A DNA stretch of 64,000 bases from Pogonophryne albipinna (taxonomy: Eukaryota > Chordata > Actinopteri > Perciformes > Artedidraconidae), in NCBI GenBank assembly GCA_028583405.1, contig CM053259.1:19567594-19631593 (forward strand), read 5' to 3'. The position numbers were made by a program, and so were the translations under genes. The notes beneath the pieces are model-generated. The model saw nothing but the letters and a program-made list of their open reading frames with translations, was not told where the DNA came from and did no database searches. Below are positions 1 through 19,922 of the stretch, piece by piece (position 1 is the first letter of the stretch; every line of letters begins with the position of its first letter).

Positions 1-1860
1 GAGAAAGAAACAGATGATTTAAGATTTGGGGGTGTTATTGATTATTTATGATTGAATTCTATATTATATCTCCAGACCTCAGATTCAAATAGTGCAAAAC
101 AACACACACCACTTACATGTACATCGCTATTAATATTGCACAAGTCAAAACTTGAATGGAATGGGTTACAGCTTAAGTGTACAAGAAAGTCTTTGAGACA
201 TTGATTGAAATACCAATGAAAACCCACATAGATATCAATTCTTCACAGGCTTTTAACATTGCTGCCAATCCTTTCCTTTCAATACCTTTGCTTAAGCCCT
301 TTAAACCCTCCTCTTGTTTGACATTTTCACTGTGCCTTTTATTCATTCTGTATCTGTAATTATACGGCGTAATGTTTTACCGTTTTAAAAACTGCAATGC
401 AAATGCAGGTCATCATTATAAACAGGACCCATCATTTTCATGGAAAAAAAAAAACCTCAAGTGCATCTCTAAAGACATCAAATGTGCAACAAGCTACTTA
501 AGCAGACACCCACACACCGGCATAAGAGACAGACTGGCTGATCGTCGACACTCTGTGGGACTAATTAGGCAGGTTGTGGTGGAATGATGGGGATGTTACG
601 GAGAAACGAGAGACATGTTGCCTGCTGTTAATCAGCCGCAGTGTGTGTGTGTGACGTCACACATCCTACTGACCCACTTCTTACATGTTTCTTGACAAGG
701 AAAGTGGTGGGTGGGAGTATGTTTGTGTCGCTGTCCAGCTGTGGACAGGTGTTTTGCAGTTATACCGAGGGAGGAATTACAACATGTGTTTGTGGTACTT
801 AAGTAATGGCAAGATATCTCATGGTATGCATGATGACTCTATTCTACAGGGGATTGAGAGATACGGGGGAAATGTGAAATTATAATGGCACAGTGATGCA
901 TAATGATAGAGAGAAAGAAACAGAAGTGTGGTGCGGCAGACATAGTAAAATCAATATCCACAGTGGGCTATAGTACAGTGTCAGGTTTAAATTAAGCATG
1001 TAAGCATACAAACCATAAGCTGCAGGCTCACAGGGTTTGTTGTGCCCTAAAGTTGTTTGTGATGTGTGTATGTAAAGCAGACAAATGATATGTACTGAGG
1101 CCATGGATTAGCAGACACCAACTGGCAAAGGAGGCTATCATGTGGTGTTAAAAAGACAAGGCAGAACGAGGGATGGAGATCAGAGAGAGGAAAAGAAGAG
1201 AGAGAGAAACAACAAAGGTTAAAGGTAAGGAAAAATGTAGGAATAATCCAGAGGAAGACAGATGGAGAGAATACAATGGATGAAGAGGTAAAGCAGACAG
1301 AGAGGAAGAGAAAGGCGATAGAGAAAGAGAGGTAGAGACAGATGGTGGCAGAGAAAAGGCGGATAGAAACTCACTAGGTGGACAACACTGGCACAGCCAG
1401 CGACGCACAGCGGGGGGGGTGGCAAGCTGAACAATTTCAGCTTAAAAGAGAGAAGGACGAAAGTGAGAGGGAGGGCAGAGGAGAACTCTTTAGGAAAAAT
1501 ACTACGATAGTTGAGTCTTTAAAGATGTCAAGTTTAAATATATTGTATCACCTAGTATGGCCTAAGCACAACCAAGGGATTACCTGGTAAGTAATTGTAT
1601 TTAAAAGAAACTAAATAACTAAAACTAAACTAATATGCTGTTAAATAAACTATACGGCAAATAAAAAACTCCAACATTTTACAAGGCAGTGCCAGGGTCT
1701 TATACAACTATAAGAAGGCTTTAGGACTCCCAGGGGAAAATGGTTGCTGGAAAGAAGTTATGTCTGGCAGGCATTTTAAATCACAATGAAAACATAAAAG
1801 CTGTCACGATGAGAACGCTGTCAAGATAACCTGTTGCTGAATTTCAAAATGTACATGTAA

Positions 1861-1861
<1 letters not shown>
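1..1861. other. Stretch without a recognised gene
   Basis: AT-rich sequence with a purine-rich GAGA stretch at 1160-1500. Only short incidental frames are present, and no similarity or splice-bounded exon was recognised. Confidence 0.6.

Positions 1862-1949
<88 letters not shown>
1862..1949. repeat. (TG)n microsatellite, 88 bp
   Basis: Uninterrupted TG dinucleotides between ATGTAAA and GGCAGACG. It is one of about twenty such arrays in the window. Confidence 0.99.
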
Positions 1950-1950
<1 letters not shown>

Positions 1951-2003
1951 CAGACGTGTGCTTTCAGGTTTTTCTCTGAGAATACCTACTTCACATCATT
2001 GCA

Positions 2004-2110
2004 TTAGATTCGATTAGCAGACGCTTTTGTGACTTACAATAAGTGCATTCAACCTCCCAACTAACAGCTAAGAGCAGGCTCAGTGCTACAGTACAAGTAC
2101 ACAATTGCCT
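2004..2110 (-). repeat. Fragment of a dispersed repeat with TTAGCAGACGCTTTT tail
   Basis: TTAGCAGACGCTTTTGTGACTTACAATAAGTGCATTCAACC is a close relative of the teleost motif that ends L2-tailed SINEs (here reversed, read as two pieces: 2012-2030 and 2031-2052). No tRNA-like head is recognisable. Only the core match supports the call. Confidence 0.5.
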
Positions 2111-4473
2111 AAAGCACATCTACAGCGTTCACTCATTGAAACACACGGATTCAAAGACATGTTTAATGCATGTCTAGACATCTACCTGACCCTGTCATAA
2201 AGAGAAACTCAAAATGAGCTAACGGGGAAGGTTGGCCAGTACAGCTGATTGTTAGAAGGACACAGTGTTCAAATGGCGGAATGGGCGCTTTAAACTCTTT
2301 AAAAAGGATAAAAGTGCAATCTTTTATGTGCATCTACTGCTGTTTTATCACACAGCGGGTGAGAGAGTTCACCATTTTCTGTCATTTATATGTCTAGATC
2401 TAGATCAAAAGGCGATAATTTCAACATGCCTAACAAGTGTTCTCCGTGTGAGTGTTTGTGTACTTGACTTTATGCTGGCGTGATTACACCATGAATGCTT
2501 TTGTCCACTCAACCATCACTTCATCTGTGTAAGTGCTCGCATTCTTCCCATTCTCTCTTCACCAAGAGTAGTCAAAAAAATGTTGTCCACCCACAATTGC
2601 CATGGCGGTGGCCAAACTCTTTGCCTACGGTACAAGTTTTGCCTAACAGTGCAGTCTTTTTTTTAAATCTTTGCGACCACAAGTACTGGGTTCAAATGCA
2701 AACATCAGCAACATATTTACTGCCTCTGAAGGGCGCAGAAAATAAAAGATAAATATGAGGTTACAGTAAAAGTGAGTACTAATTATGAATACGTTTGCTT
2801 TCTTTCAATTATTTAGAGAGGTGCGAGTACATCTCAAATGTACAATTTATTTTTCTACTTGCTTAGACAATGTACAAGTCCTGGAGTACACAGTTCATCA
2901 TTCATTACAAATATGACAGACAATCACACACACAGGAAACGGAATACTTTGGGAGCTGACGTAGTGTCTGACAGCTGTTTGGTTGGCTGAGGCAGAAGAA
3001 TGCTGAGAGTCTTTCTGTTCGTGTAGACTGAGCGACTGACCATCAGTGTAAGTGTAAAGGAAATGCCTTCCTCAACCACAACCTCATTTTCCTGGACTGC
3101 AACATATCTGCCATACCACAAGAGAGGAATCAGCCCTCTGAAGGTTCAAGGTGCTCAAAGCAGGGAGGAATTTTATCTTGGGTGCACACATGTCTGGAAA
3201 GACCAGTGTCCTTTTCTTACCGCCATACTTTATCTACCGTCCCAGACTCCTTTGCTAGTGCTGGTGGAAGTGTGTACGTGGCAGCTGTGTGAGTTTCAGT
3301 TCCAAAGCACAAGTTCCTGTTGCTGACCTGAACTATTTTTAATATTCAAGTTGATGATACGCTGCTGGAAGGAATGAAAGAAGATCACAAGCCACATACA
3401 AATCATTCAGCAGAGACAAACATAAAAGAAAGGTCAGCATTTGCAGGTTTATAATACTGTCTCTCTTTATCCCTCCACTTTACTCTTCCAAATCACCATT
3501 TATAGCCATCCTCAAATCTGAAGCTCATGTCAGTGACAATCTGGGATATTTGGACATCAAACCAGACTGTAAGAAGTAAAGGTTGCTACTACAAACTGAG
3601 AGGGATCTACAGCCCACTGCTACACTTCATAATATCTTACTGATGGAGGTCAGACTTCTCTCCCACTCTCTTAAATGAGAACTGACCTAATTGACTACGT
3701 TTTCTCTGTGGCTTAAGTGACTGAGAAGATTCAAGCCACAGGCATGAACTGTTTTAATGTGTACATCGACCTTGTCTACATCTGTTTTAACTAACAGCTT
3801 GTCTGCCTTCTAAGCTGTCATTTATTGTGTCTTGTGAGCCAAAAAGAAGACATTCTTCAATGTTTTGATAACACAAATCATTGACCTTCAGAGGGGAAAA
3901 GAGCATAGCTGTGATGTGTACCCTTAAATTGAGCAACTGATTTAATTAGCTTAATAAACTTAAAAAAAACATAGAATTGGCAATAATGAAAACAGCTATT
4001 TTCTAAATTAAGAAAACTATGTATTCTTGCAAGTTAGCTTTCGTTGTATTTCTCTCCCTCAAATTAAACCTACACCTATGTGACTCGTCATTAGTATACT
4101 GAAAGTTCATTGGACAGCTACTCTCTGAGGAAGGTAAGGGAAGGGAGAATCCTGCATGCACGAAACCTAACAACTTCTGTTTCCTTGTAGCTTTCCTTGG
4201 AGGCAGCTGTTGCTTTTTACATTTTTTTGCTTTCCGTTTTCACTTGTTCCACACATACAGACTCAAAGTCACTGGCACAACACCATCCCATCTTTTAATA
4301 AAGTACAGGGTAGAACGTCCTGTCTGAGATTCACTTTTTGTGGCTGTACAATCTCACTTGTGGGTGAAGCACACATACATGTATGCAGGCACACAGACAA
4401 ACATAGAGAGGACATGTGTTCATTTGTCCCAAATAAAGACAATGGGGTGAGACTAATCCAAAGCTCTGTGTGT

Positions 4474-4475
<2 letters not shown>
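2111..4475. other. Stretch without a recognised gene
   Basis: Ordinary AT-rich sequence. Frames of 65-87 codons at 2.5 and 3.0-3.3 kb show no familiar motif. Confidence 0.6.

Positions 4476-4517
<42 letters not shown>
4476..4517. repeat. (GT)n microsatellite, 42 bp
   Basis: A short GT array that faces the long CA array 100 bp further on, in opposite orientation. Confidence 0.98.
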
Positions 4518-4519
<2 letters not shown>

Positions 4520-4580
4520 GCTAAGAGGGCATGGTGAGAGAATAGGAAGCATGCTTTCTGTGCCAACCCTCTCCTTGGCA

Positions 4581-4928
<348 letters not shown>

Positions 4929-5831
4929 CATTTTTAATTGGCTACTGATTTGCCAGTTAGTATTCTTGCCACTCTCCTCACACAGCTGGACCCCGAGAAT
5001 GTGTGTATGAGTATGTGATAGTGTGTGTGTCTCTCATCTTGAAGCAATTAGGTTAGCAAGTGAGTGTGCCTGTGCATGTGTGCAGGTACAGGAAAGTGTC
5101 ATTTCGAAATGGATACCCTTCACATCCTGCTAGTGTTTGTGCAATTAAAGGATGTCCAGTTTAGTGGTTAAACTCCTCAAATTCTCTCTCTGTGCTGCCT
5201 TTTATTTTGAGCATAATTCAAATAATAAAAAATGATTTGTCTACTCCGATAGTTTGAGGTCTCAATGTTGTTTGCGGACACATGCAGTAATTTGCATGCT
5301 GCATAGTCTCTGAATTGTTCATGGACAGTCTGAGTGACAAACACAGGTGATGTAAATGTTTAGTTCTAAATGCCAGAATACTCAACGCTCTGAAAACTCA
5401 CACACACTCCATAGTTGTGCTCCATGGCTTATACTATGTGACTGTGTGTAACCACATCAGTGTGCGGTGAACCAACGAACAGAGAACCTTGAAACAGTCT
5501 GTGCAACAAGGTGTGTGTACTTGTGAGATTTATGTAGCCCATATCATCAAGAGCAGATTGCATCCTCTTGTGCAATATTCTGCAAGGCAATGACAATCAG
5601 TCCTCTTACACTCTGCACACGTCCACACACACACACATCAATGAGCCAGCCAAGGTCAAAACAAAGAGGATGAGATAAGTGTGTGGTGTGTGTGGTCTTT
5701 GTGTGTGTGCATGTGTGCGTGATGACATCATTACTAGAGCAGAGCACTCGATAGCTGATTGATGGAGAGGGGTTGTTACGGTCGACTGCTGTGAGCTCAT
5801 TGTCCGGCAACCAGACAGTTGGACCTTGCCA

Positions 5832-5994
5832 ATGTGTGTGTGTGTGTGTGTGTGATCTGAGTCCTGCAGCTCACAGAATGGACGGGACAGCCTGTTGCAG
5901 AGAAACTGGTGTCATGCACACGTGTGGTCATGTACATAGGTCTCTCCATACTGTACTGATTTATAGTTGATAAAGCAGACACGCATATTTCTTT

Positions 5995-6033
<39 letters not shown>

Positions 6034-6074
6034 TACAAACACACACACATACGCGCACACACACACACACACAC
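5832..6074. repeat. Small TG array and compound (CA)n array
   Basis: A TG array lies at 5832-5854 and an interrupted CA array at 5996-6074. The interruptions are AGATACAAA and ATACGCG, so this array looks older than the pure ones. Confidence 0.95.
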
Positions 6075-6759
6075 AAAAAGCTAGACAGCATGGCACTCAT
6101 CTTGACTACTAAGTAGCTATTTATACTTTATTGCTTCTGATGGTGCAACAACGTTAACTAGTCTTAAAAAGTTGACAAGAGGACTGTGACATCTATACAG
6201 TTTGTGATTGTCACACAATGTGTGGGCTTGGAGAAGTAATTAAATTGTATTATTATATTTCTTTAGGCACCTTTGGCTTCAAATGTCACTATACTTTCTA
6301 CTAGTTTCCTTACTTTTCCCTCTCTCACCTTCAAACTTGCTTCATTTATACATACAGTTCTTAATGTTTGTGAAGAAGCATTATTAAACTCAAACATTAT
6401 AAAGTTATTAGTCTAATGATTAATAGGGAAGCAATAGCACATCGAAATGGAAAAATATCCAGAAATCCATGTATTCTTTATTTTTAATCCAATTTAACAT
6501 ATATCGTTTACTGACAGGCAATGAATGCATCCACCGGCAGATGGATTATGTATTTCAAACTGTGGATTAAATTACAGCGGTGTTAAATCCATTTTTTGTA
6601 TTCATGGATGTTAAAAAAACCCTCCTCTGGTGTTTGTTTGAGAAAGTCATTCTCTGGGTTCTGTTGCTCCATGTGTACGATTTGTATTAGTAGGTTTTTG
6701 GATCACTTTGCACCAGGTTTCCAGATTTTCACAGCTCTCTTTGCTATCTATTTCTCTTT

Positions 6760-6850
6760 GGTTAGAATAGAATAGAATCGTGTAATGTACAATGTGCAAT
6801 GAGATAAATAAATGCTTCTCCCTTTCAAGGGTGCCATCAAAACAAAAAAC
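6760..6850 (-). repeat. LINE-type 3' tail, (TCTAT)n on the minus strand
   Basis: Plus-strand TTAGAATAGAATAGAATCG followed by TGTACAATGTGCAATGAG reads, on the minus strand, as a sequence ending in CATTGTACATT...CGATTCTATTCTATTC. That is the usual 3' end and pentamer tail of truncated fish LINE copies. The family is not assigned. Confidence 0.45.
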
Positions 6851-12030
<5,180 letters not shown>

Positions 12031-12124
12031 GATCATAAAGCTGACACTGCTGTTGTTCAGACTTAAAGTGCTGGGAAGAAACACACCCAGGGATAAAGTA
12101 AAGGGTACATGTCAGAGTTTCAAA

Positions 12125-12126
<2 letters not shown>

Positions 12127-12172
<46 letters not shown>

Positions 12173-12182
12173 GGGGGGGGGG
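12127..12182. repeat. (TG)n followed by a G12-13 run
   Basis: A TG array of 44 bp passes directly into a run of G to 12182. Only 100-130 bp of unique sequence separates it from arrays on either side. Confidence 0.98.
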
Positions 12183-12307
12183 CTGGAGGCTTTAGCTCAG
12201 AGGCCCACTACAACAATGTATTGCAGTAAATCCAATGAAGGGAGAGATCTCAGTGTTTGACTGGAGAGAATTTTCTATATGCTCCATTCAACCTTAGAGC
12301 AACAACC

Positions 12308-13806
<1,499 letters not shown>

Positions 13807-13832
13807 TGTTATACAATACGTATTGTATAACA
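13807..13832. repeat. Perfect 26-bp palindrome
   Basis: TGTTATACAATAC followed directly by its reverse complement GTATTGTATAACA, with no spacer. It may be the fused ends of a lost MITE or a cruciform-prone site. Confidence 0.9.
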
Positions 13833-13980
13833 AACTGGCAGTGTGTGGGCGGCTCCCGCCATCTGGAGAGATGCAACCCCTGCCAGGCCTGACACTACAC
13901 ACTGCATGTGTGAATCTGCTTTTGTGAGTTTGTGTTTGTGTCTACCCTGCAGCTGCAAATAGCTCCAGCGTAATCTACAG

Positions 13981-14941
13981 CAGTGGTTCTCAACTGGTGG
14001 GTCGCGACCCAAAAGTGGGTCGCGGACCCCCTTCGAGTGGGTCGCAGATGTGAGTGAAGAAAAAAAAATTGAAAAAGAAAATCTTTTTTTTTTTTTTATA
14101 AAGTCAAACTTTTATTTTGAAAGCCCAATTTTCTAACGCTGTGCATGCAGTCGGCGTTGGACTGGAAGTACCGGAGACCATAAACGGTTTTGAAAACTTC
14201 TGTCACGTAGTGATCATCTTCTCAATAAAACATCTTTGCTGATGTTTTTTCGAGTCTTCTGGCCAATCAGAATCAAGATTGTTGCCGGAAGTCCCCACGG
14301 AGAATAACTTAGCGGTAGAACTCTTCTTTATACATCCATGGGTACAACTTCAGATAAAAATGAACACGTAATGAAATATGACCCCCGGTTTGATGATTGA
14401 CAGGTCACAGAACAATGGAGGCTATCTACCCTACCCACAATTTAAAGTAATTCACACAGACTATCTCCTCTTTGCTCTTCTCTCTGTGAGGAGCAGCAAG
14501 CAGTCATAAAGTGAAATACAAACAATGGCATAAATTATTATTAATATGTCGGGTAGTAATAGATGTATTTATTTTCTTCTCAGAGTGTACCAGAATGCGT
14601 AGTTTATATGTTAGTATTTCTAAAAATCTCCTGGGGGAGAATCCCCCCAGACCCCCCCTGCTGGGGATGGGTTTTCAGCATGTGTGACTTTTTATGTTAT
14701 ACAGTTCATCTTTGATTCCATCATCTCATTAAACCTTATTTAAAAGCATACTTTAGTTCTATGAAGGGATATAAGGGATATTTGCACTGTACTTCACTTT
14801 AATTAATATTGTATGCTGCAAAGCGTATATATTACAGCACGATTTTTTGTTGAATAGATTTGAGTGGTTAAAAATTTCGGGTGGCGATTTATTGATAAAG
14901 GAAAAAGTGGGTCCCGAGGCCTGACCAGTTGAGAACCACTG
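13981..14941. mobile_element. Non-autonomous hAT element, 961 bp, with 8-bp TSD
   Basis: The ends are inverted repeats CAGTGGTTCTCAACTGGT and ACCAGTTGAGAACCACTG. The 8-bp duplication ATCTACAG lies immediately outside both ends (13973-13980 and 14942-14949). This terminal motif and an 8-bp duplication are characteristic of hAT-Charlie-type elements. The interior has no convincing transposase frame. It holds a C-rich stretch near 14630-14670 that resembles one in the hAT at 21.6 kb. Confidence 0.92.
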
Positions 14942-15052
14942 ATCTACAGTAGTCAGGTTCCAGGGTCCATGTACATGACGAATTAAAGGGGGATCATTTA
15001 ATGCAATCCTGTATAATGCATGTTCACTCAGTATTTAAAGACTGGTTCAATA

Positions 15053-15693
15053 GGCGCATTCACACCGCAGTACTTTTCCCACAAAGGTTCATCAGAACTT
15101 AGTTCATGAGAACTCTTTAGTTCTCATGAACTAAGTACAGATCGCGTTCACACCGGAATAAGTCCCTGGGGGAGGATTAGGCAAATGAAGCCGCTGACGT
15201 CACTTCTTCTTCTTCTGCTGCTTTGGGTTTACTGGCAGGCCGCAAACCACTTCACGGCGTATACTGCCGCCCAAAGTCCCCAGCCGGAAGTCCCCGGAGT
15301 TGGGGACTGGCTTCAGTATGCTGCTAAATCGCCAGAACGCCGACACCTCCTCATCTCCACCGCTCCCATGTTTTATTTTGTGTTGCCATAAGTTAGTCTC
15401 TCTGCGTTTCTGCGCTGAGCTAATGCTAATAATGCTAATACGAGGATAATAAAATGGCGGCTTCACAAAACTTTTTGGGAGTTTTACGGGGCGTGGTTTG
15501 CAATCCGCCCAGCCAATCAGACATAGGAACCTTTTTCTCCCACGAAAGTCCCTGCTCTCTAGCAGGGACGGAAAAGGGGGTGAAAAGGTTCTCATGAACT
15601 AATTTTAGTTCCGGCTCTTTTTGGTGTGAACGCAACATTTCGGAAACTATATCGGAACTAAAGTGGGAAAAGTACTGCGGTTGTGAACGCGCC
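15053..15693. mobile_element. MITE with about 30-bp inverted ends, Harbinger-like
   Basis: The left end GGCGCATTCACACCGCAGTA and the right end, in reverse complement, GGCGCGTTCACAACCGCAGT match over about 30 bp and continue as TACTTTTCCCAC on both sides. The flanks are TA and TTA, compatible with a short TWA-type target as in PIF/Harbinger, but the superfamily is an inference. A perfect 18-bp hairpin lies just inside the left end (15097-15136). The frames of 68-131 codons within it look incidental. Confidence 0.75.
15097..15136. repeat. Perfect 18-bp hairpin inside the 15-kb MITE
   Basis: ACTTAGTTCATGAGAACT and its exact reverse complement are separated by CTTT. It lies about 45 bp inside the left end of the MITE. 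Confidence 0.9.
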
Positions 15694-15765
15694 TTATGTT
15701 GTTTATTGTAATAAAAGCTACATATAAGTCAAAATAGTCTACTTGCATTGACAATTGATTACATA

Positions 15766-18523
15766 CAACCCAGTCTCACGGCATTTCGTGTTCACCAACA
15801 CGATTTTTAATCTATTGATTCGTGTTCACCAACACGATTTGCCCCTTTTTTTTCGTGTTGCACAGCACGATTTTAAAAGCAATGTATTTCTACTGCCTGC
15901 AGCACGTCTTTTTCTCCGGTCGGGTCGTGGGAGACCGGAAGCTGTGTGGTTCATAAAAACATGTTCTTACTCAATATCAAGCCACAATTATTGCTTTTAT
16001 TTTAAATCGTATCATTTCTGACTTTTGTTGCCATCTGTGAGGAAAATAAATGGGGCTCAGAGCCTCAGAATACGGAAATCTGTATTTTTAATATTTTTTC
16101 CTTCTAATTCGTTATTCTTTTCAAAATAACACACTGTTATTTACTCACCAATAACACACAATTATCCTTGCTTTTATTTATTGGTTTAATTCCATAATCT
16201 CGGGCTTTTTTTGGCGTCCGTCAGGAACTGAATTTCAAAATAAAAATAACCGGAAACAGACGTAGGCCTATAAGGGACATTTCGAGCATCATTGCGATTG
16301 TCAACATTTCTGAGTTTAGGATGGCCGAAGACACTACACTACCCATAATCCCCAGCTATCGTGTAGGACTACAGTCCCCGTAAGGTTACGCAGAGCGTCA
16401 AACAGCTGTGTGAAATGGAACGAAACCACGCCAGGACTATCCAAAAACTGGAATCGAACGCCCCCCCAGAACTACACATGCTGGCTATTGTGTTTCGCAA
16501 AATGTTCTATGGGACGTCTCTACTGAACGTTTTCGTTTTTCCCACAATTAGAAGTTGCCAGTATTAAACACATTGGTGCTATCAAATGTAAAACATATAA
16601 TTAATAAATGGGTGAAAATCGCTTGTGTCCATAATGCGCAGCATTAATATATACCCACATGACAGCTCATTGTTACTTTGTAATTCTACTCCACTACAAT
16701 TCAGAGGTTAACCTGGTATTTTTACTCCACTGCATGTATTTGAGTTACTTTGCAGATTCTGATTAATGATGTGAAATATAAACAACCCTTAAATCAGACT
16801 TTAGTTAGACCTGAGTAAAATTCAGGTAAGGTGATTGTCAAGTGCCAACAATCAGGAGAGATATTTGATAGTTGGTGCTTGAGAAGACTAAACATGTATC
16901 TGCAATTGACATGAATGGAAACGAGTAATAAAGTATATTCATTACTCGTTATTCTCTACTAATAGTTAATTAAAGACTGTATATTATGGCTATTTTGCAC
17001 AGCCCTTTCAAGATTTTCAAAGGTTTATTGACATATCATATACACAACTACGGTGTAGTTATGCAATGAATGAAACACTTGAGTCACAGGTTCCTCAACA
17101 GTGCATTACAAGACATCTATCAATATGTGTGTATACCTGCACCATTAAACTGTCACATTCTGCACATTTCTTATACTATCTACATACATAAGAGTATAAT
17201 TCATATGTATAATATCAGTTAAAATAAGTGCTTCAACATAGTTAACATTGCAGGAAAGCAATATATTAGACGTTAAGTACTTTGTCAGGCTTAATATTTA
17301 TCTGTAGATAGATACCCCAAAGTTTTTTTCTTATTTAAAAGAAGACCTTAATCTGTTATTCAATGTTTAAATAAAGGTTAATTCGTTTTTCTGTTTTGCA
17401 CCTCCTCCTATTAATATCGTTGTACATTCTGCACTAAACTGTTTTATTGTAGAGATCACTTATAGTATCTTCTTGATTTTTTATATTCTATATTTCTATA
17501 TTTATATTTTCCCCCTATGAAAGTATGTATTCTTAATATTTTTTTAATCAAATATAACACAATAATTCAATAACGTGCTTTAACCACTAGGAGGTGCACA
17601 CAAGGTACACACAGCCATAATAACTTTGTATTATTTAGTGTAGGACACTTATGTTTTCGTACAACATCTGAAGATGTGTAGTTTTATGCATGCTTTCACA
17701 TAATTTTACAGCATATTGCTATACTATTTCAGACTCAGTATTTACATTCTTACATTCAAAGAAAATCAGTAATATCTTTAAAAATTACAGTCCTTTTATA
17801 TCAGCTGTGCACCGTTATGGTGTAAATATAACCTATCTGTGAATTAGATCAAATGTAAAAGTCAGCCGAATTAGTGTTGATACTGCAAGGAGACGTATTG
17901 TGTGAAGAGAAATTGAAGATGTTGTTTAATTGTTGAATATATTTATGATCCACGTCAAGTATTCAGTTTCGGCGGCATTTCCTCAGTTTTTCCAAAGGTC
18001 TTCTCATCAGGGCTCTATAAATAAAGAACTACGGCAGATCTGTAATATGTAATGCAGCCGAACCGTGTATTACAATGCCGTTATGTGATGACTTTCAAAG
18101 AGAAAAGCAAGAGCGCTCGGAATTAAGTATTATTTTATTCTTTTAAAATGTTTTCCGGATTTCATATCATATAAACACCAAATCCCAGCATGCATTGCGG
18201 CTAAAACATCCAATAAGCGAGCTTAAAACCATAGCTGAGGATCTTGGGTAATCGCTCCAAATGCCTACGTCTGTTTCCTGATTTCAAATAAAAGCAATAA
18301 CTGTGGCTTGGTATTGAATAAGAACATGTTTTTATGAACCACACAGCTTCCGGTCTTCCTCGACCCGACCGGAGAAAAAGACGTGCTGCAGGCAGTAGAA
18401 ATACCTTGCTTTTAAAATCGTGCTGTGCAACACGAAAAAAAAGGGGCAAATCGTGTTGGTGAAACACGAATCAATAGATTAAAAATCGTGTTGGTGAACA
18501 CGAAATGCCGTGAGACTGGGTTG
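15766..18523. mobile_element. 2.76-kb element with long inverted terminal repeats
   Basis: The ends begin CAACCCAGTCTCACGGCATT and are inverted copies. The match continues through a repeated CACCAACACGA motif, a poly-T stretch and a GCACGTCTTTTTCTCCGGTC block for about 250 bp (left 15766-16010, right 18285-18523). A further patch, GGAAACAGACGTAGGC, is shared between 16252 and 18280. TTACATA flanks both ends (15759-15765, 18524-18530), with a C after each, so the duplication is 7 or 8 bp. The interior is AT-rich without a coding frame. Long inverted repeats suggest a MULE-like or foldback element; the class is not certain. Confidence 0.85.
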
Positions 18524-19522
18524 TTACATACTGTATACTGGGATTTTTCATCCTATGAGGCCAACATTGTCCTCTGAGGGTTTGACAGCAGACAACAGGA
18601 AGTCCAGACATCATTACCTGGCTTAGCAGGAGCCAACGTTTCACCGCTAGTTATGGGTTTTCAACAAATACACACTCAGAATAAGACACACACACACACA
18701 CACACACCCACAGTAAATAGGATGCTGAGAGAATCCACTCCAGCATTTTACAAGCCAATGCTCAATAGTTATCTGTTGCTATGGAGAGGAAAAGGCATGG
18801 CTTTCCAGTCTATTTTAAGATTACCTTTTTTTCACTGCATACATCAGAGTCAAACAAACTGTGATAGCAGGCATTGCCACTACACTGTATGTATCAACTG
18901 TTTTTTTAATTAACACAGACTTCATTATTTGCCATCCCTGCTGCTACTGTTCTGTAACTAGTTAGTGTACAACAAAGTTAGTAGACTTCTCAGTGCAAGT
19001 CAAGGCCGGAACATGTCTTAATTAGATCAACTTGACTACATTAAGACGACAGTAAAGCAACGACTTTGTTACATTAGAAATAATTATACAATACTGCATT
19101 CATGTTGTGTACAGAAACATTAGGGAACAATGTGTACCTGGCTGTTACTGACTCCTTTTAAATATCAACGCTTTTAGTGATAAGTAACCCTACTGTATGT
19201 ATAGTAGCTTACATCTCAAACTACGACACTAAAGTGTTATTTGGTTACTTTTTTTTCACATTGTGTTTTCACAGATTGAAGGATTTTGCATATCATGTTT
19301 AAGTAAATGCATGAGTTTGTTTCTATGTTTGAAGGTGAATGTGTAAGGAGCCTCACAGTTAGCGAGGTGCTACCTTGCCTCTGTTCTTAGCAGACTTCAC
19401 ACCTCAAGAGGAAAGTTACTGGTGCGCACATCCTGCCCGCTGGAATCAGGGATCCCATCCCCTATAACTCATTAATATTAAAATGATTTCCTGAATGTGA
19501 AACTGTTTCTGACACTCTAAAG

Positions 19523-19914
19523 CAGGGGTGTCAAACTCAAGGCCCCGGGGGCCGAATCCGGCCCGCGGGCTTCATTTAATGTGGCCCGCATGCAAAGAAT
19601 ATAATACGTTTATTATACGGTTACATGCCACTTTACAGGAGCACGTTGCCCATAAACTACATGTCCCACAATGCATCTTGTTTTGTGACATGCTCACTGA
19701 AGAGACTTGCAATTATTTGCCCTAGACTTCTGCTTTCAGACGTATGTTAATTATGAAGTTATTATCCTATCCGATAATAATCCAATGCAGAGGCAATAAT
19801 GTATTATAATACATTATTTATTATATTTTTATATAGTCTTAAAGTCACAACCGGCCCTTTGAGTGCAACCATAATCTGATGTGGCCCGCAATGAAATTGA
19901 GTTTGACACCCCTG
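19523..19914. mobile_element. hAT MITE, 392 bp, with perfect 8-bp TSD
   Basis: The terminal inverted repeats are CAGGGGTGTCAAACTCAA and TTGAGTTTGACACCCCTG, a well-known vertebrate hAT end. The duplication CTCTAAAG is exact at 19515-19522 and 19915-19922. GGCCCGC motifs lie subterminally on both sides. There is no coding capacity. Confidence 0.95.
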
Positions 19915-19922
19915 CTCTAAAG

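Noticed and set aside
15200..15595. 131-codon minus-strand frame and neighbouring frames
   Set aside because: They lie inside a MITE with inverted ends and have no protein similarity that I can see.
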